From the NCBI GenBank assembly GCA_021785435.1, contig JAJYFE010000011.1, positions 1-50,432 on the forward strand: a stretch of 50,432 bases of DNA, given 5' to 3'. The DNA is from Planctomycetota bacterium. GTDB taxonomy: Bacteria > Planctomycetota > Phycisphaerae > WQYP01. The notes under the pieces were generated by a model, which was not told the origin of the DNA, searched no databases, and was given only the letters and a program-made list of their open reading frames with translations. Each line of letters opens with the position of its first letter. Position 1 is the first letter of the stretch. The translations under genes were made by a program, and so were the position numbers. Of the stretch, positions 33,190 through 42,350 are shown piece after piece.

Positions 33190-35364
33190 CTAAGGCCTTG
33201 ACCGTATGTGATGAGCGCCGCGCCACACTGTGGCCAGGGTGCGTTGCACCAAGGCGCGGTTGGCCGCCGCCGTCGGGGGCAGCAGCTCCAGGGTCCGGCG
33301 AAACTGCGCCGCCGCTGCGGCGGGATGGCCGTGCGCCAACAGACATTGCCCGTACCGGAAATGGCCCTGGGCCCATCGCGGTGCTATCCGCAGCATCTGC
33401 TGAAAGCATCTCAGCGCGGCCGGCCATCGTCCCAATTTTTCCAGCGTTAAGGCCAGGCGATATAGGGCCACCGGATTCCCGGGCCGGTATCGCAACGCCA
33501 GCTGATACTGCCGCGCCGCGGCCCGGTAGTCGGGCTTGGAAATCCCGAACGCCAGGGCATTGGCCAGGGCCAGATGCAGGGAAGCGGAACGGGGGAACAG
33601 CTTGAGACCCTCACGCAACTCCGCCAGCGCCTGTGGCCAGCGCCCCAGCCGGGCGTAGCACTGCACAAGTTGTCGGATGGCATATGGGTAGCGCGGATTC
33701 ACCTCGAGGGCGCGCCGATAATAACCGGTGGCGGCGGCGTATTGATGCAGCAGGTTGCAATACACATCACCGACGTTGGAATCAATTACCGCAATATTCC
33801 CTTGCGAGAGCTTGAAGGACCGCAGCAACAAGGGCGTGCCGGCGGTGACATCCCCGTGGTTGCATTCATAGGCGCCGACATGCTCCAGTGCCGCCGGACA
33901 ATTGGGGTAATATTCCAGGACGTGCGTCCAGACATGAATCGGCGGCGAATAGATGCGACTTTGGACATTCGTCCGCCAGGCGAGAATCAACGGCAGTGCG
34001 CTACCGACCACAACGGTGACAATAAGTTTCCGGTTCTCGGTTCCCGGCTTCTGGTTGCCCCCACGATTTTCCAACCAGAAACGACAAGCCAGAAACCACA
34101 AACCCTCCGTAGCCAGCGCGATCAGTCCAACACACGCCAAATATTGCAGATGATCCGCGACAAAGGAATAAACCTGCAGGTAGAAGGAAATAAACCCGAG
34201 CACGGGCGCGATGGTGATTCCATAAAATGCGACCGCGGTAAATGGTCCGCGACCGATCCGGCGCCACAGCAGCAGCAAGACCACGGGCAGCAGAAACGCG
34301 GTAGCCGGGAAGATCCATTGCCAGGTGGCGATATGGCTCAGGCTCCACCGCGGGTAAATTTCCAGCAGCGGATGCGGCCAAAGCAGCTTCCACGGATAAA
34401 ACCACAAATCTTTCCCCGCAATAAACAGACGCTCTGCCAGCGGCCACTGGAACCGGGACCCATGGGCGCCCACTTGGCCATGTTCTATCGCCACCGTCTC
34501 CGCGGCCGCCAGTCCGCCAATAACCAGCCAAGCCGCGACGGCGCCGACGACCGGCCAGGAAAAGCCGCCGCGCTTCCACCAGAGCAACAGCAGCAAAACC
34601 GCCGGCAAGGTGCAGGCATCGGTTTTGGCCAACAGGGCCAGCAAATAAAACAGCGTCGCCAGGAGGTACCAGCCCGCGTCTCGCGTGAGCACCGCGTGAT
34701 AATGCGGTGGCGCGGTGCGTGGTCTTGAATCAACCACCGGGTTATCAGCCGGTGCTATGCGCGCAAAGCGCATCCACGCCAACACCGCCGCGAAATAAAA
34801 CAGCGCCGACAGCAAATTCTTCTGTTCCACCACCCAGCCGACGGTTTCCACCTGCACCGGATGGACCGCGAAGATGGCGGCGATAAGCCAAGCCGTCCTT
34901 AAGCCCAGCCGCTTTAGAACCTGCCAGAGCAGAACGGCGTTGGCGGCCTGCAACAGAATATTCACCAGGTGGTAGCCCAGATGGTTCAGTCCCCACAGCT
35001 TGTATTCCAGCAAAAAGGCGGTGAAAACCAGGGGGTAATACTGAATGGAATCGCGCGGGTGCAGCCAGATATATCGCAGGCCCCACCAGTGCTGCACCAA
35101 CGGATTGTGCACCAGGCAGTTGTCATCGTCCCAGATGAAGCCGGCGTGCAGCAACGGCCAGTACGCCAGCAGCACCAGCAGCACCAAACCGGCGGCGCCG
35201 GCGAAAATCCGCAGCCAGCGATGCGGGGCGCGCGCCGGCACCCCGGCGACCGACCGGATTCGCGGCCCGTCAGAGGCGGGGCTGGTGGTAAGTGGTGCGA
35301 AGCTTTCCAGCGCAGGGTCGATCACGATGCATCTATTGCACCACAATTTCGAGGTGGAAACCAC
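33190..35364 (-). CDS. Multi-span membrane protein with C-terminal TPR repeats (TMTC/PMT-like)
   Basis: A 724-residue protein. About ten membrane spans in residues 50-450 include features of C-type glycosyltransferases: an acidic motif after span 1 (AGFIWDDDNCLVHNPL), YYPLVFTAFLLEYKLWGLNH and HPVQVETVGWVVEQKNLLSA. The C-terminal ~220 residues form TPR units (ALEVNPRYPYAIRQLVQCYA, ALRYRPGNPVALYRLALTLE). Relatives (TMTC, PMT-like) transfer sugars from polyprenyl carriers to exported proteins; activity here is inferred. A short insert near residue 430 (LENRGGNQKPGTENRKLIV) reads like translated quasi-repeat DNA. ATG 35364 lacks a clear ribosome site, and a GTG 13 codons downstream is an alternative. 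Confidence 0.8.
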   Translation of the reverse strand: MVSTSKLWCNRCIVIDPALESFAPLTTSPASDGPRIRSVAGVPARAPHRWLRIFAGAAGLVLLVLLAYWPLLHAGFIWDDDNCLVHNPLVQHWWGLRYIWLHPRDSIQYYPLVFTAFLLEYKLWGLNHLGYHLVNILLQAANAVLLWQVLKRLGLRTAWLIAAIFAVHPVQVETVGWVVEQKNLLSALFYFAAVLAWMRFARIAPADNPVVDSRPRTAPPHYHAVLTRDAGWYLLATLFYLLALLAKTDACTLPAVLLLLLWWKRGGFSWPVVGAVAAWLVIGGLAAAETVAIEHGQVGAHGSRFQWPLAERLFIAGKDLWFYPWKLLWPHPLLEIYPRWSLSHIATWQWIFPATAFLLPVVLLLLWRRIGRGPFTAVAFYGITIAPVLGFISFYLQVYSFVADHLQYLACVGLIALATEGLWFLACRFWLENRGGNQKPGTENRKLIVTVVVGSALPLILAWRTNVQSRIYSPPIHVWTHVLEYYPNCPAALEHVGAYECNHGDVTAGTPLLLRSFKLSQGNIAVIDSNVGDVYCNLLHQYAAATGYYRRALEVNPRYPYAIRQLVQCYARLGRWPQALAELREGLKLFPRSASLHLALANALAFGISKPDYRAAARQYQLALRYRPGNPVALYRLALTLEKLGRWPAALRCFQQMLRIAPRWAQGHFRYGQCLLAHGHPAAAAAQFRRTLELLPPTAAANRALVQRTLATVWRGAHHIRSRP

Positions 35365-35579
35365 CCATCACCGCAAATGCTCACCGTCACCCTGCGTGTT
35401 CTGACAATCGCCATAGCGCCTCCTTCATAGTCCGGAGGTTGCCCATGCCGACCTTGGGACTATGAAAGTTTCCATTCTCCGCATGTTGGAAACTCGCCTC
35501 GGAGGCGTGTCTGCGGGAGGCAGCTGACGGTTCTCCGCGCGGCCCGGATACAGACGGCGGGGCCGGATGGCGCTTTCCG

Positions 35580-38570
35580 TCACGCCAGCTTAAGACTGAT
35601 GATCTGGTATGGGCGGTAGGGGATTTCGAGCGCCCCCGCCGTCGCCTTAACCGCCGCGCCAGGCTGCTCCAGCAGATCGCAAAAACAAGCCGCTTGGAAC
35701 GGTAGATCCACGTGCAATTTCGCGGTTCCCCTGGCCCCATGGCACTCGTAGAGCCGGAGAATCACAGCGTCGTCATCTTCGGCTTGCTTGATGGTATCCA
35801 GGACTAAATTGCCGTCATCCACCCAGGCCACCGAGCGCGGTTCGCCGGCGGCGGGGACAAACAAGATCGGCGAATTGAATCGCGCGGCCTCGGCCACCAC
35901 ATCCGCTTCGTGCCACGTGCCCGGGTGCGGCATGATGGCATAGGCGAATTCATGCCCGCCAATGTCCGCGTGCGGATCCGGGCTGGTGGTGGCACGTAGC
36001 AGACTGATGCGCATGGTCTGGCCGAAGGTGCTGAACCCATATTTGCTCTCACTAAGCAGGGCGACACCGAAGCCGTGTTCGCTTAAATCCGCCCATTTAT
36101 GGCCGGGAACTTCAAACCGCGCCAGATCATACGGCGTGTTGTAATGGGTGGGCCGCTGGGCGTTGCCAAACTGCATTTCGTAGGCGGCGGATAGCGCGCG
36201 CACATTCACCGGGAAAGCTACCTTTAAATGTTTCTTTTCCTCACGCCAGTCCACGCGCGTGGAAAATTCCAGGCGCGGGGCGTTTGCGGAAAGGCTTACC
36301 ACTTGAATCAGCTTACTGGCGCGACCAAGGCGGCGCTCAAATTCCACCGCGCCACGCAGCGCATCCGCCTGTACAATTTTCGCTGAGCTGGCCGGGGGGC
36401 ACGGGGCTTCCGTTTCCAAATCTTGCGGGTCCAGATCCCAGGCGTCGAAGTTGTTCGGTTCATCGCGGTAGAGCAACAACTGATTGCCTGGCCCGGAAAG
36501 AGCCTCTCGCCCCGTGGTTTTTTCCACCAGACTGGTCAGCGTGCCGGCCACGCTTAGTTCCGCGCGGAGCCGGCCATTTTCCAAAATAAACCGCCCGGAG
36601 CCTGAAGAAACCCGCACCTGATCGGGCGCCGCCACAAACCGTCCGACGCCGTAGCAGGGTGCTTCCACATAAACCAGTGATCCATCGGGGGCCGGGGCAA
36701 CCTCGTGGCGGGCGAAGCCGATGGTGTTTACCGGTCCCGCAGCCCCGGGACCTCCGCCGGAAAAGGCCGCGCGCAGCGCCTGTTCCCGCAGGGCGCCGCC
36801 TTCCGCGGCCAGCTCTTCCATTTGCCGCTTATTGTCTTCGTAAACCAGGCCGATGGAGCTGCCGGGCAGGATGTCGTGGAACTGGTTTAACAGCAGAATT
36901 TTCCAAAGGCGCTCCAGCTCCAGCCGCGGATATTTCAGCGCCCCTTTTCGCGCCGCGGTCGCCGCGAGAAATTCCACATCATGCAGCAGCCACTCCGCCT
37001 TGCGGTTGGCCTTTTTGGTGGCCGCCTGGGTGGTGTAGGTTCCGCGATGCAGTTCAAAATACAGCTCGCCAATCTGGCGGACCGGGTCGCGGTAATCCTG
37101 TTCCAGCAGCGCGAAGAACTCCGCGGAGCTGCGCACGGTGGTCGGTGGCAGCCCTTGCAGGTCCCGCGCCCGACGAATGGTTTCGATCATTTCCTTGGTC
37201 GGCCCGCCGCCGCCGTCGCCGAAACCGAACAACATCAGGCTGTGCCGCGACCGGTCATGGTCTTTGTAGTCGCGGGCGATGCGCCGCAGTTCCGGCACGT
37301 CGGCCATAGAGTTGTACGTATCCGCCGGCGGAAAATGGGCGAGCACCTCACTGCCATCGAGGCCCTGCCATAGAAACGTGTGATACAACGGTTTGTTGAA
37401 CTGGTTCCAGCTTAGCTTCTGCGTCAAGAAATGGCGGATGCCGCACAGGCGCATGATCTGGGGGAGCTGCCCGTTGTAGCCGAAGACATCCGGTTGCCAG
37501 AATTCTCCGCAGGTCAGGCCGAATTCCTTTTGAAAAAAACGCTGGCCATACAAAAACTGTCGAACCAGGGCCTCGCCGCTGGGAAGATTGCAGTCCGGCT
37601 CGACCCAGGTCCCGCCAACCGGTACAAACTGGCCCGCCTTGACTTTCGCCCGGATGCGCTCATATAGATCTGGATTGCGCCGCTTGATGATGTCGTATTG
37701 GCAGGCCTGGGAGCAGGCGAATTTGTATTCCGGGTATTGGTCCATGTAGGCGATTTGGCTGCTGAAGGTGCGCTCGCACTTGCGTTCGGTCTCGGCCAGC
37801 GGCCAGAGCCAGGCGGTGTCGATATGGGCGTGGCCGATGGCTGAAACCTGATGCACCAGGGAAGCATTGTGATGCTGGTACAGCGCCTTAAGCAGCGCCT
37901 GGGCCGGCGGCCAGGTCGTGCGATCGGTCAGGTCGATGGCGTTGACGAAGCGATTCAGCTCCGCCAGCAGCTTCCCGCCCCAAGCCTGCTCCATAGGCCC
38001 ACCGCCGCGGACGATTTCCGCCTGCAGTTCCTGCAGGATGCGGAAATCGTAATAAAGTTCCCAGGCCAAGGCATCAAAAACCGCGATTTCGCACTGCTCC
38101 AGGAAGTAATCGCCCTGGCGAAAATCGTCACAGGTCATGGTGACGCCGAATTTGCCGTTGCACGCCATTTCAATTTGAAAGCGCAGCGTCTCCCCGCCCT
38201 GCGCCTTCGGCAGAAGGATGGCGTCGGGACGGTCGCCCATGTGGAAATTCAGGCCCTGGATCGTCCGTTCGCCTTTCCAGAGCGTCGCCTCGCTGTGGCT
38301 GTTCCAAAGCAGGTCCACGCGGGCCCCGGCCCATTGGCGGGGCACTTGCGCTTCCACTTGAAACCAAAACGTGGCCCATGGCGGGCCAAAATGTTCGCCC
38401 AGTTTCGCCGGCCGATAGACCAATTTTTCTGCCGCCTGGCGGCGAATTCGATCCACGGGTCCGCTGACCGAAAGTGAAGTGGCTGGACATCTTTGCTGGT
38501 AGATCAATTCGCGGATTCGGTCGCTGAATTTCTTAAGACGTTCCCGTGTGTACTGCGGATAGCGCTGCAC
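35580..38570 (-). CDS. Alpha-mannosidase, GH38
   Basis: A 996-residue glycoside hydrolase. The GH38 zinc site is GHAHIDTAWLWP (His247, His249 and Asp251 region) and the nucleophile Asp361 is in EFWQPDVFGYNGQLPQ. An N-terminal region of ~240 residues, a middle helical domain, and a C-terminal beta domain (LEFSTRVDWREEKKHLKVAF, HADIGGHEFAYAIMPHPGTW) match full-length bacterial enzymes. No signal peptide is present, so it is probably cytoplasmic and trims alpha-mannosides taken up by the cell. With the beta-mannosidase at 45-47.7 kb it suggests use of mannose-containing glycans. ATG 38570 is divergent from the solute-binding gene; the ~120 bp between hold both promoters. Confidence 0.95.
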   Translation of the reverse strand: MQRYPQYTRERLKKFSDRIRELIYQQRCPATSLSVSGPVDRIRRQAAEKLVYRPAKLGEHFGPPWATFWFQVEAQVPRQWAGARVDLLWNSHSEATLWKGERTIQGLNFHMGDRPDAILLPKAQGGETLRFQIEMACNGKFGVTMTCDDFRQGDYFLEQCEIAVFDALAWELYYDFRILQELQAEIVRGGGPMEQAWGGKLLAELNRFVNAIDLTDRTTWPPAQALLKALYQHHNASLVHQVSAIGHAHIDTAWLWPLAETERKCERTFSSQIAYMDQYPEYKFACSQACQYDIIKRRNPDLYERIRAKVKAGQFVPVGGTWVEPDCNLPSGEALVRQFLYGQRFFQKEFGLTCGEFWQPDVFGYNGQLPQIMRLCGIRHFLTQKLSWNQFNKPLYHTFLWQGLDGSEVLAHFPPADTYNSMADVPELRRIARDYKDHDRSRHSLMLFGFGDGGGGPTKEMIETIRRARDLQGLPPTTVRSSAEFFALLEQDYRDPVRQIGELYFELHRGTYTTQAATKKANRKAEWLLHDVEFLAATAARKGALKYPRLELERLWKILLLNQFHDILPGSSIGLVYEDNKRQMEELAAEGGALREQALRAAFSGGGPGAAGPVNTIGFARHEVAPAPDGSLVYVEAPCYGVGRFVAAPDQVRVSSGSGRFILENGRLRAELSVAGTLTSLVEKTTGREALSGPGNQLLLYRDEPNNFDAWDLDPQDLETEAPCPPASSAKIVQADALRGAVEFERRLGRASKLIQVVSLSANAPRLEFSTRVDWREEKKHLKVAFPVNVRALSAAYEMQFGNAQRPTHYNTPYDLARFEVPGHKWADLSEHGFGVALLSESKYGFSTFGQTMRISLLRATTSPDPHADIGGHEFAYAIMPHPGTWHEADVVAEAARFNSPILFVPAAGEPRSVAWVDDGNLVLDTIKQAEDDDAVILRLYECHGARGTAKLHVDLPFQAACFCDLLEQPGAAVKATAGALEIPYRPYQIISLKLA

Positions 38571-38689
38571 TGCCTATACTCCGGAAAAACCCATTGCAAT
38601 ATACATGGGCCAAGCCGCTTTGTCATGCTGGCGCTTTTGGCGGCGACGCCATTTGCGGTTCCGGCCGCGGTTGGGCTATCGTAACGCGT

Positions 38690-40441
38690 ATGAAACGCAC
38701 CTTGCTGCTGCCATCGCTGCTGTTGCTGCTGATTGGGGCGCTGGGTTATGAATGGACCGCCGCCCCGCCCGCAGGGCGCCGCCCGCTCGTCTTCTGCCAG
38801 GCCGGCCAGATCCATACGCTGGACCCGGCGAAAATGACCTGGTTGCAGGATATCCGCGCCGCTCTGGCGCTGTGGGAGGGCTTGGTCCAATATAATCCCC
38901 GGACGCTGGCGCCCATGCCGGGAGTGGCCCGGCGCTGGCGGATTTCAGATGACGCTCGCCGCTATACGTTTTTTCTGCGCCGCAGCGCCCGCTGGTCGAA
39001 TGGCTCCCCGGTCACGGCGCAGGATTTCCTTTTTGCCTGGCGGCGCATGTTGCATCCGGCAACCGCCGCGGGATATGTCACCATGTTCTTTCACGTGGCC
39101 GGAGCCAAAGCCTATTTTGATTCGCGGGCGCGCCGCTCCCAGCATCCTGTACCGTTCTCCACAGTCGGCGTGCGCGCCCTTAATCGCCGCACCCTGCGGA
39201 TACAACTGCGCTATCCCTGCCCTTATTTTTTGAGTCTGCTGGCGTTTCCGCCCTTTTTTCCCTTGAATCCTCAAGCTATGCGGCTTTTCGCCGTGCGCCA
39301 CGGCCGCCAGATAAGTTACAATCCCCGTTGGACTCGCCCGCCGCACCTGGTTACCGACGGACCGTATGAGCTAACCGCCTGGCGCTTCCATCAATATCTG
39401 GCGTTGCGGCGGAATCCGTATTATTGGGACCGGCGGGACGTACGTTGTCGGCGGCTGCGCATCGCCAATTATCCCGATGCCCAGGCCGCCTTTCTGGCCT
39501 ACCGCAGTGGTATGGTGGATGTACTTTCCTTTTTGCCCGGTAATTTCGCCCCCGAATTGGTGCGCCTGGCGCAGCAGGGCCGGCGGCACGATGTGCATTA
39601 CCGTACGGTGTTTGGAACCTATTACTACTTGTGTAACTGCCGGCATAAGGCTCTGGCTGACCCACGGGTACGGCTGGCGCTGGATCTGGCGCTGGACAAG
39701 CGAGCCATCGTGCGGGACATCACGCGGTTGCCGCAGCGGCCTGTGAACGTGTTGGTGCCGCCGGGAACCATCGCCGGCTATCACAGCCCGCGGGGACTGG
39801 CCCGGAATGTGCACCAGGCGCGGCGGCTCCTGGCCGCGGCCGGATATCCGGACGGGCGCGGCCTGCCGCGGTTGAAAATTTTAACCAACACTGCCGCTCC
39901 CATGAATGCGCGCATCGCCGAGGCGGTCGCCGCCATGTGGCGCGCCCAACTGGGTGTACGCAGCAGCATCACCCAGGAGGAAAGCAAGATTTTTCATCAA
40001 GATATGGTGCAGGGGCATTTCGATATCGCCAGCGCCGATTGGTACGGCGACTACATGGATCCGACCACGTGGCTGGATCTGTTCCGCACCGGCAACCCCA
40101 ACAATTTATCGGGCTTTTCCGATGCGCGGTACGACGCTTTGCTGGAGCGAGCCGGCCGCACCGCCAATTCGACCCGGCGTTTCGAACTGCTGCGGCAGGC
40201 CGAAACCATCCTGGTGGAACAGCAGATGCCCGCCTTGCCGCTTTTCCAGGCCCTGGATGGGATGTTGTATAACGGCCGACGGGTCGGGGGCTTGAACCTG
40301 AATGTACGCCTGATTACCCTGCTGAAATATATTCATCGGCGTCGGCCACGAGAGGTTCCAAGCAGGAGCACGCAACGAATCGGTAGTAGATCTTCAACCT
40401 GCCGCCAGCGATCCCACGATTCATTCGGCGTTCCCACTTAG
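38690..40441 (+). CDS. Peptide/oligosaccharide-type ABC solute-binding protein (SBP_bac_5)
   Basis: A 583-residue family 5 binding protein. N-terminal span LLLPSLLLLLIGALGYEW has no lipobox Cys, so it is a signal or an uncleaved anchor. Family marks are HTLDPAKMTWLQDIRAALAL, EGLVQYNPRTLAPMPGVARR, SPVTAQDFLFAWRRMLHP and DWYGDYMDPTTWLDLF. It would deliver peptides or oligosaccharides to the permease encoded 100 bp downstream. The final ~30 residues (from about 552; REVPSRSTQRIG to SHDSFGVPT) do not look like the family and are encoded by repeat family B, which also provides the TAG stop. ATG 38690 has a weak upstream site. Confidence 0.85.
   Translation: MKRTLLLPSLLLLLIGALGYEWTAAPPAGRRPLVFCQAGQIHTLDPAKMTWLQDIRAALALWEGLVQYNPRTLAPMPGVARRWRISDDARRYTFFLRRSARWSNGSPVTAQDFLFAWRRMLHPATAAGYVTMFFHVAGAKAYFDSRARRSQHPVPFSTVGVRALNRRTLRIQLRYPCPYFLSLLAFPPFFPLNPQAMRLFAVRHGRQISYNPRWTRPPHLVTDGPYELTAWRFHQYLALRRNPYYWDRRDVRCRRLRIANYPDAQAAFLAYRSGMVDVLSFLPGNFAPELVRLAQQGRRHDVHYRTVFGTYYYLCNCRHKALADPRVRLALDLALDKRAIVRDITRLPQRPVNVLVPPGTIAGYHSPRGLARNVHQARRLLAAAGYPDGRGLPRLKILTNTAAPMNARIAEAVAAMWRAQLGVRSSITQEESKIFHQDMVQGHFDIASADWYGDYMDPTTWLDLFRTGNPNNLSGFSDARYDALLERAGRTANSTRRFELLRQAETILVEQQMPALPLFQALDGMLYNGRRVGGLNLNVRLITLLKYIHRRRPREVPSRSTQRIGSRSSTCRQRSHDSFGVPT
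40408..40441 (+). repeat. Dispersed repeat family B, copy 2, at the 3' end of the solute-binding gene
   Basis: The GCGATCC-ACGATTCATTC block with TTCCCACTTAG corresponds to 24575-24608 and to the complement of 48161-48195. The TAG stop codon of the gene is inside the block. Confidence 0.8.
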
Positions 40442-40520
40442 GTTCTAAGGGTTAGGTTTCAGGTTAGAGGCGGGGGGACACAGCCTTAACCTAAAACCCG
40501 AAACCTATAACCGAACGGTA
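40442..40520 (+). repeat. Heptamer-like quasi-repeat hairpin
   Basis: Words such as GGTTAGGTTTCAGGTTAG at the left face CTAAAACCCGAAACCTATAA at the right, forming an imperfect inverted repeat around a GGGGGGACACAG centre. The same AACCTGAAACC vocabulary recurs at about 42310-42335. It lies between the solute-binding gene and its permease. Confidence 0.65.
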
Positions 40521-40541
40521 TTGGTTACTGACAAGACTGCG

Positions 40542-41459
40542 ATGAAAAGCTTTATTCTGCGGCGCCTGCTGCAATCCGTTCTGGTGCTAGGGCTGGTGTA
40601 TACTGCAACGTTCTGGCTGTTGATGGCCACGCCGGGCGATCCATTTATTGGCCAAAAGCAGCCGCCACCCGCCATCCTGCGGGCGTTGCGCCAGCGCTAC
40701 GGTCTAAATGATCCAGGGCGGGCTTATTTTGCCTACGCCTGGCGCCTCGTGCGCTACGGCGACTTCGGGCCGACGATCAGCTACGAAAACTTCAGCGTCG
40801 GGGACGTGATCCGCCAGACGTTGCCGGTGTCTATGGCGCTCGGAGCACTGGCCTTGCTGCTGGCGCTCTGGCTGGGAGTGGCTGCGGGTACGGCCGGGGC
40901 GCTGCTGAAGGGTCGCTGGCCGGACGTGGCCCTGACCGTCGCGACCCAGTTCGGCATCAGCATGCCCAATTTTGTCATCGGCTCCGCCTTGCTGCTGCTT
41001 TTCGCGGTCGATCTGACCGTACTTCCGCCCGGCGGCTGGGGGACCTTTCAGCAGCTTATTCTGCCGGCGCTGACGTTGGCGCTGCCGTATCTGGCCTACA
41101 TCGCCCGCCTTTCCCGAGCGGGGGTGCGGGACGTGATGACCGCCGATTTTGTGCGCACGGCCCGGGCCAAGGGGCTACCCCCATGGCGGGTGGTCAGCAG
41201 GCATATTCTGCCCAATGCCTCGCTGTCCATACTGGCGTTTCTGGGGCCGGCAGCGGCGAGCATTTTGACCGGTTCGTTCGTCGTGGAAAAAGTTTTCGCC
41301 ATTCCGGGCCTGGGGGAAGTTTTTGTCAACGCCTGCCTGGACAAAGACATTCCGCTGGTGCTGGGAATTGTGCTGGTCTATACTCTGGGACTGGTGCTGC
41401 TGAATCTGTTGGCGGATCTCGCCTGCGCCTGGGCCGACCCGCGGATACGGCTGGCCTGA
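40542..41459 (+). CDS. OppB/DppB-type ABC transporter permease
   Basis: A 305-residue inner-membrane permease with six spans. N-terminal FILRRLLQSVLVLGLVYTAT and ATPGDP are characteristic, as is the EAA loop DFVRTARAKGLPPWRVVSRH followed by ILPN and the end FVVEKVFAIPGLGEVFVNAC. It should form the channel with an OppC-type partner and two ATPases, none of which is in the window; the next gene is a methyltransferase. ATG 40542 has no good ribosome site; an in-frame TTG at 40521 is less likely. Confidence 0.9.
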   Translation: MKSFILRRLLQSVLVLGLVYTATFWLLMATPGDPFIGQKQPPPAILRALRQRYGLNDPGRAYFAYAWRLVRYGDFGPTISYENFSVGDVIRQTLPVSMALGALALLLALWLGVAAGTAGALLKGRWPDVALTVATQFGISMPNFVIGSALLLLFAVDLTVLPPGGWGTFQQLILPALTLALPYLAYIARLSRAGVRDVMTADFVRTARAKGLPPWRVVSRHILPNASLSILAFLGPAAASILTGSFVVEKVFAIPGLGEVFVNACLDKDIPLVLGIVLVYTLGLVLLNLLADLACAWADPRIRLA

Positions 41460-41526
41460 TGCCGCGGTGGTGGTTTTTCGGACCGGCGCCGTACAAGGGG
41501 GCGGTCGTGCCATTATCGGAGGGCTG

Positions 41527-42138
41527 ATGCTGAATCGGAAACAACATTGGGAAACCGTTTACACGAGGCACCAGGATCACGAACTGGGCTGGTATCAATC
41601 CGATCCGGAACTTTCGTTCAGGCTTATCGAAAAAGCCTCGCCCAGTCGGGGACGCGTGATTGATGTCGGCGGCGGAACCTCCCGCCTGCCGGAAAAGTTG
41701 TTGGATCGCGGCTACCAGAAGATAGCCGTGCTGGATATTTCGGCCACCGCTGTGGCCAAGGCCCAGGCGCGGCTGGCTCAACGGGCGGACCGAATCCAGT
41801 GGATTATCGCGGATATCACGGAGGCTCAGAATCTCGGTCAATTCGATGTCTGGCATGATCGTGCGGTTTTTCATTTTCTGACGGATCCGGCGGACCGCAA
41901 GCATTACGTGGAATTGGCCGGCCGCACGCTGCCGAAGGGCGGCCGCTTAATTGTCGGTACGTTCGCTCTGAATACGCCACCGCGTTGCAGTGGTCTGGAT
42001 ACCTGCCACTACGATGCGGCAGGCCTGGCGGCCCAGTTCGGTGCGGAGTTTCGTGTCGTTGACGAAGTATCCCACCTGCACACCAAGCCCACCGGTACGC
42101 AGCAACATTTCATCTTTCTGACTTTGGAACGGGTGTAG
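41527..42138 (+). CDS. Class I SAM-dependent methyltransferase
   Basis: A 203-residue soluble enzyme. HWETVYTRHQDHELGWYQSD is typical of a small family of methyltransferases related to thiopurine-type enzymes. SAM motif I is VIDVGGGTSRLPEKLLDRG, motif II the acidic end VLDISATAVAKA, and later DVWHDRAVFHFL. The substrate is unknown. GGAGG with a 4-nt spacer precedes ATG 41527. It is 67 bp after the permease and may be co-transcribed with it. Confidence 0.85.
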   Translation: MLNRKQHWETVYTRHQDHELGWYQSDPELSFRLIEKASPSRGRVIDVGGGTSRLPEKLLDRGYQKIAVLDISATAVAKAQARLAQRADRIQWIIADITEAQNLGQFDVWHDRAVFHFLTDPADRKHYVELAGRTLPKGGRLIVGTFALNTPPRCSGLDTCHYDAAGLAAQFGAEFRVVDEVSHLHTKPTGTQQHFIFLTLERV

Positions 42139-42350
42139 TCAGCTATCAGCAATCCACTCGCGGCGGTCAGCCGTCAGCTTGCAGCGCTCAGCTTTCGGTG
42201 GCGCGGGAGCACGCTGCGGGGCAAGGTGGTGGTCGATCGCCCCGGGCTTGAGCCACCGGGCTGCCGCCCGGTTTGCCCTGGGCCTGAGTCGCACGGCGGG
42301 CCAGCCTAAAAACTATGACCTGAAACCTGTCCTGAAGATGAACCACAATT
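42139..42350. repeat. Quasi-repeat gap with CAGTCAGC and AACCTGAAACC words
   Basis: The stretch starts with GTCAGCTATCAGCAATC, then GGTCAGCCGTCAGCTTGCAG, and near 42310 ACTATGACCTGAAACCTG. Similar word families occur at 25924, 26390, 34040 and 40442-40520. No gene is present. Confidence 0.6.
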
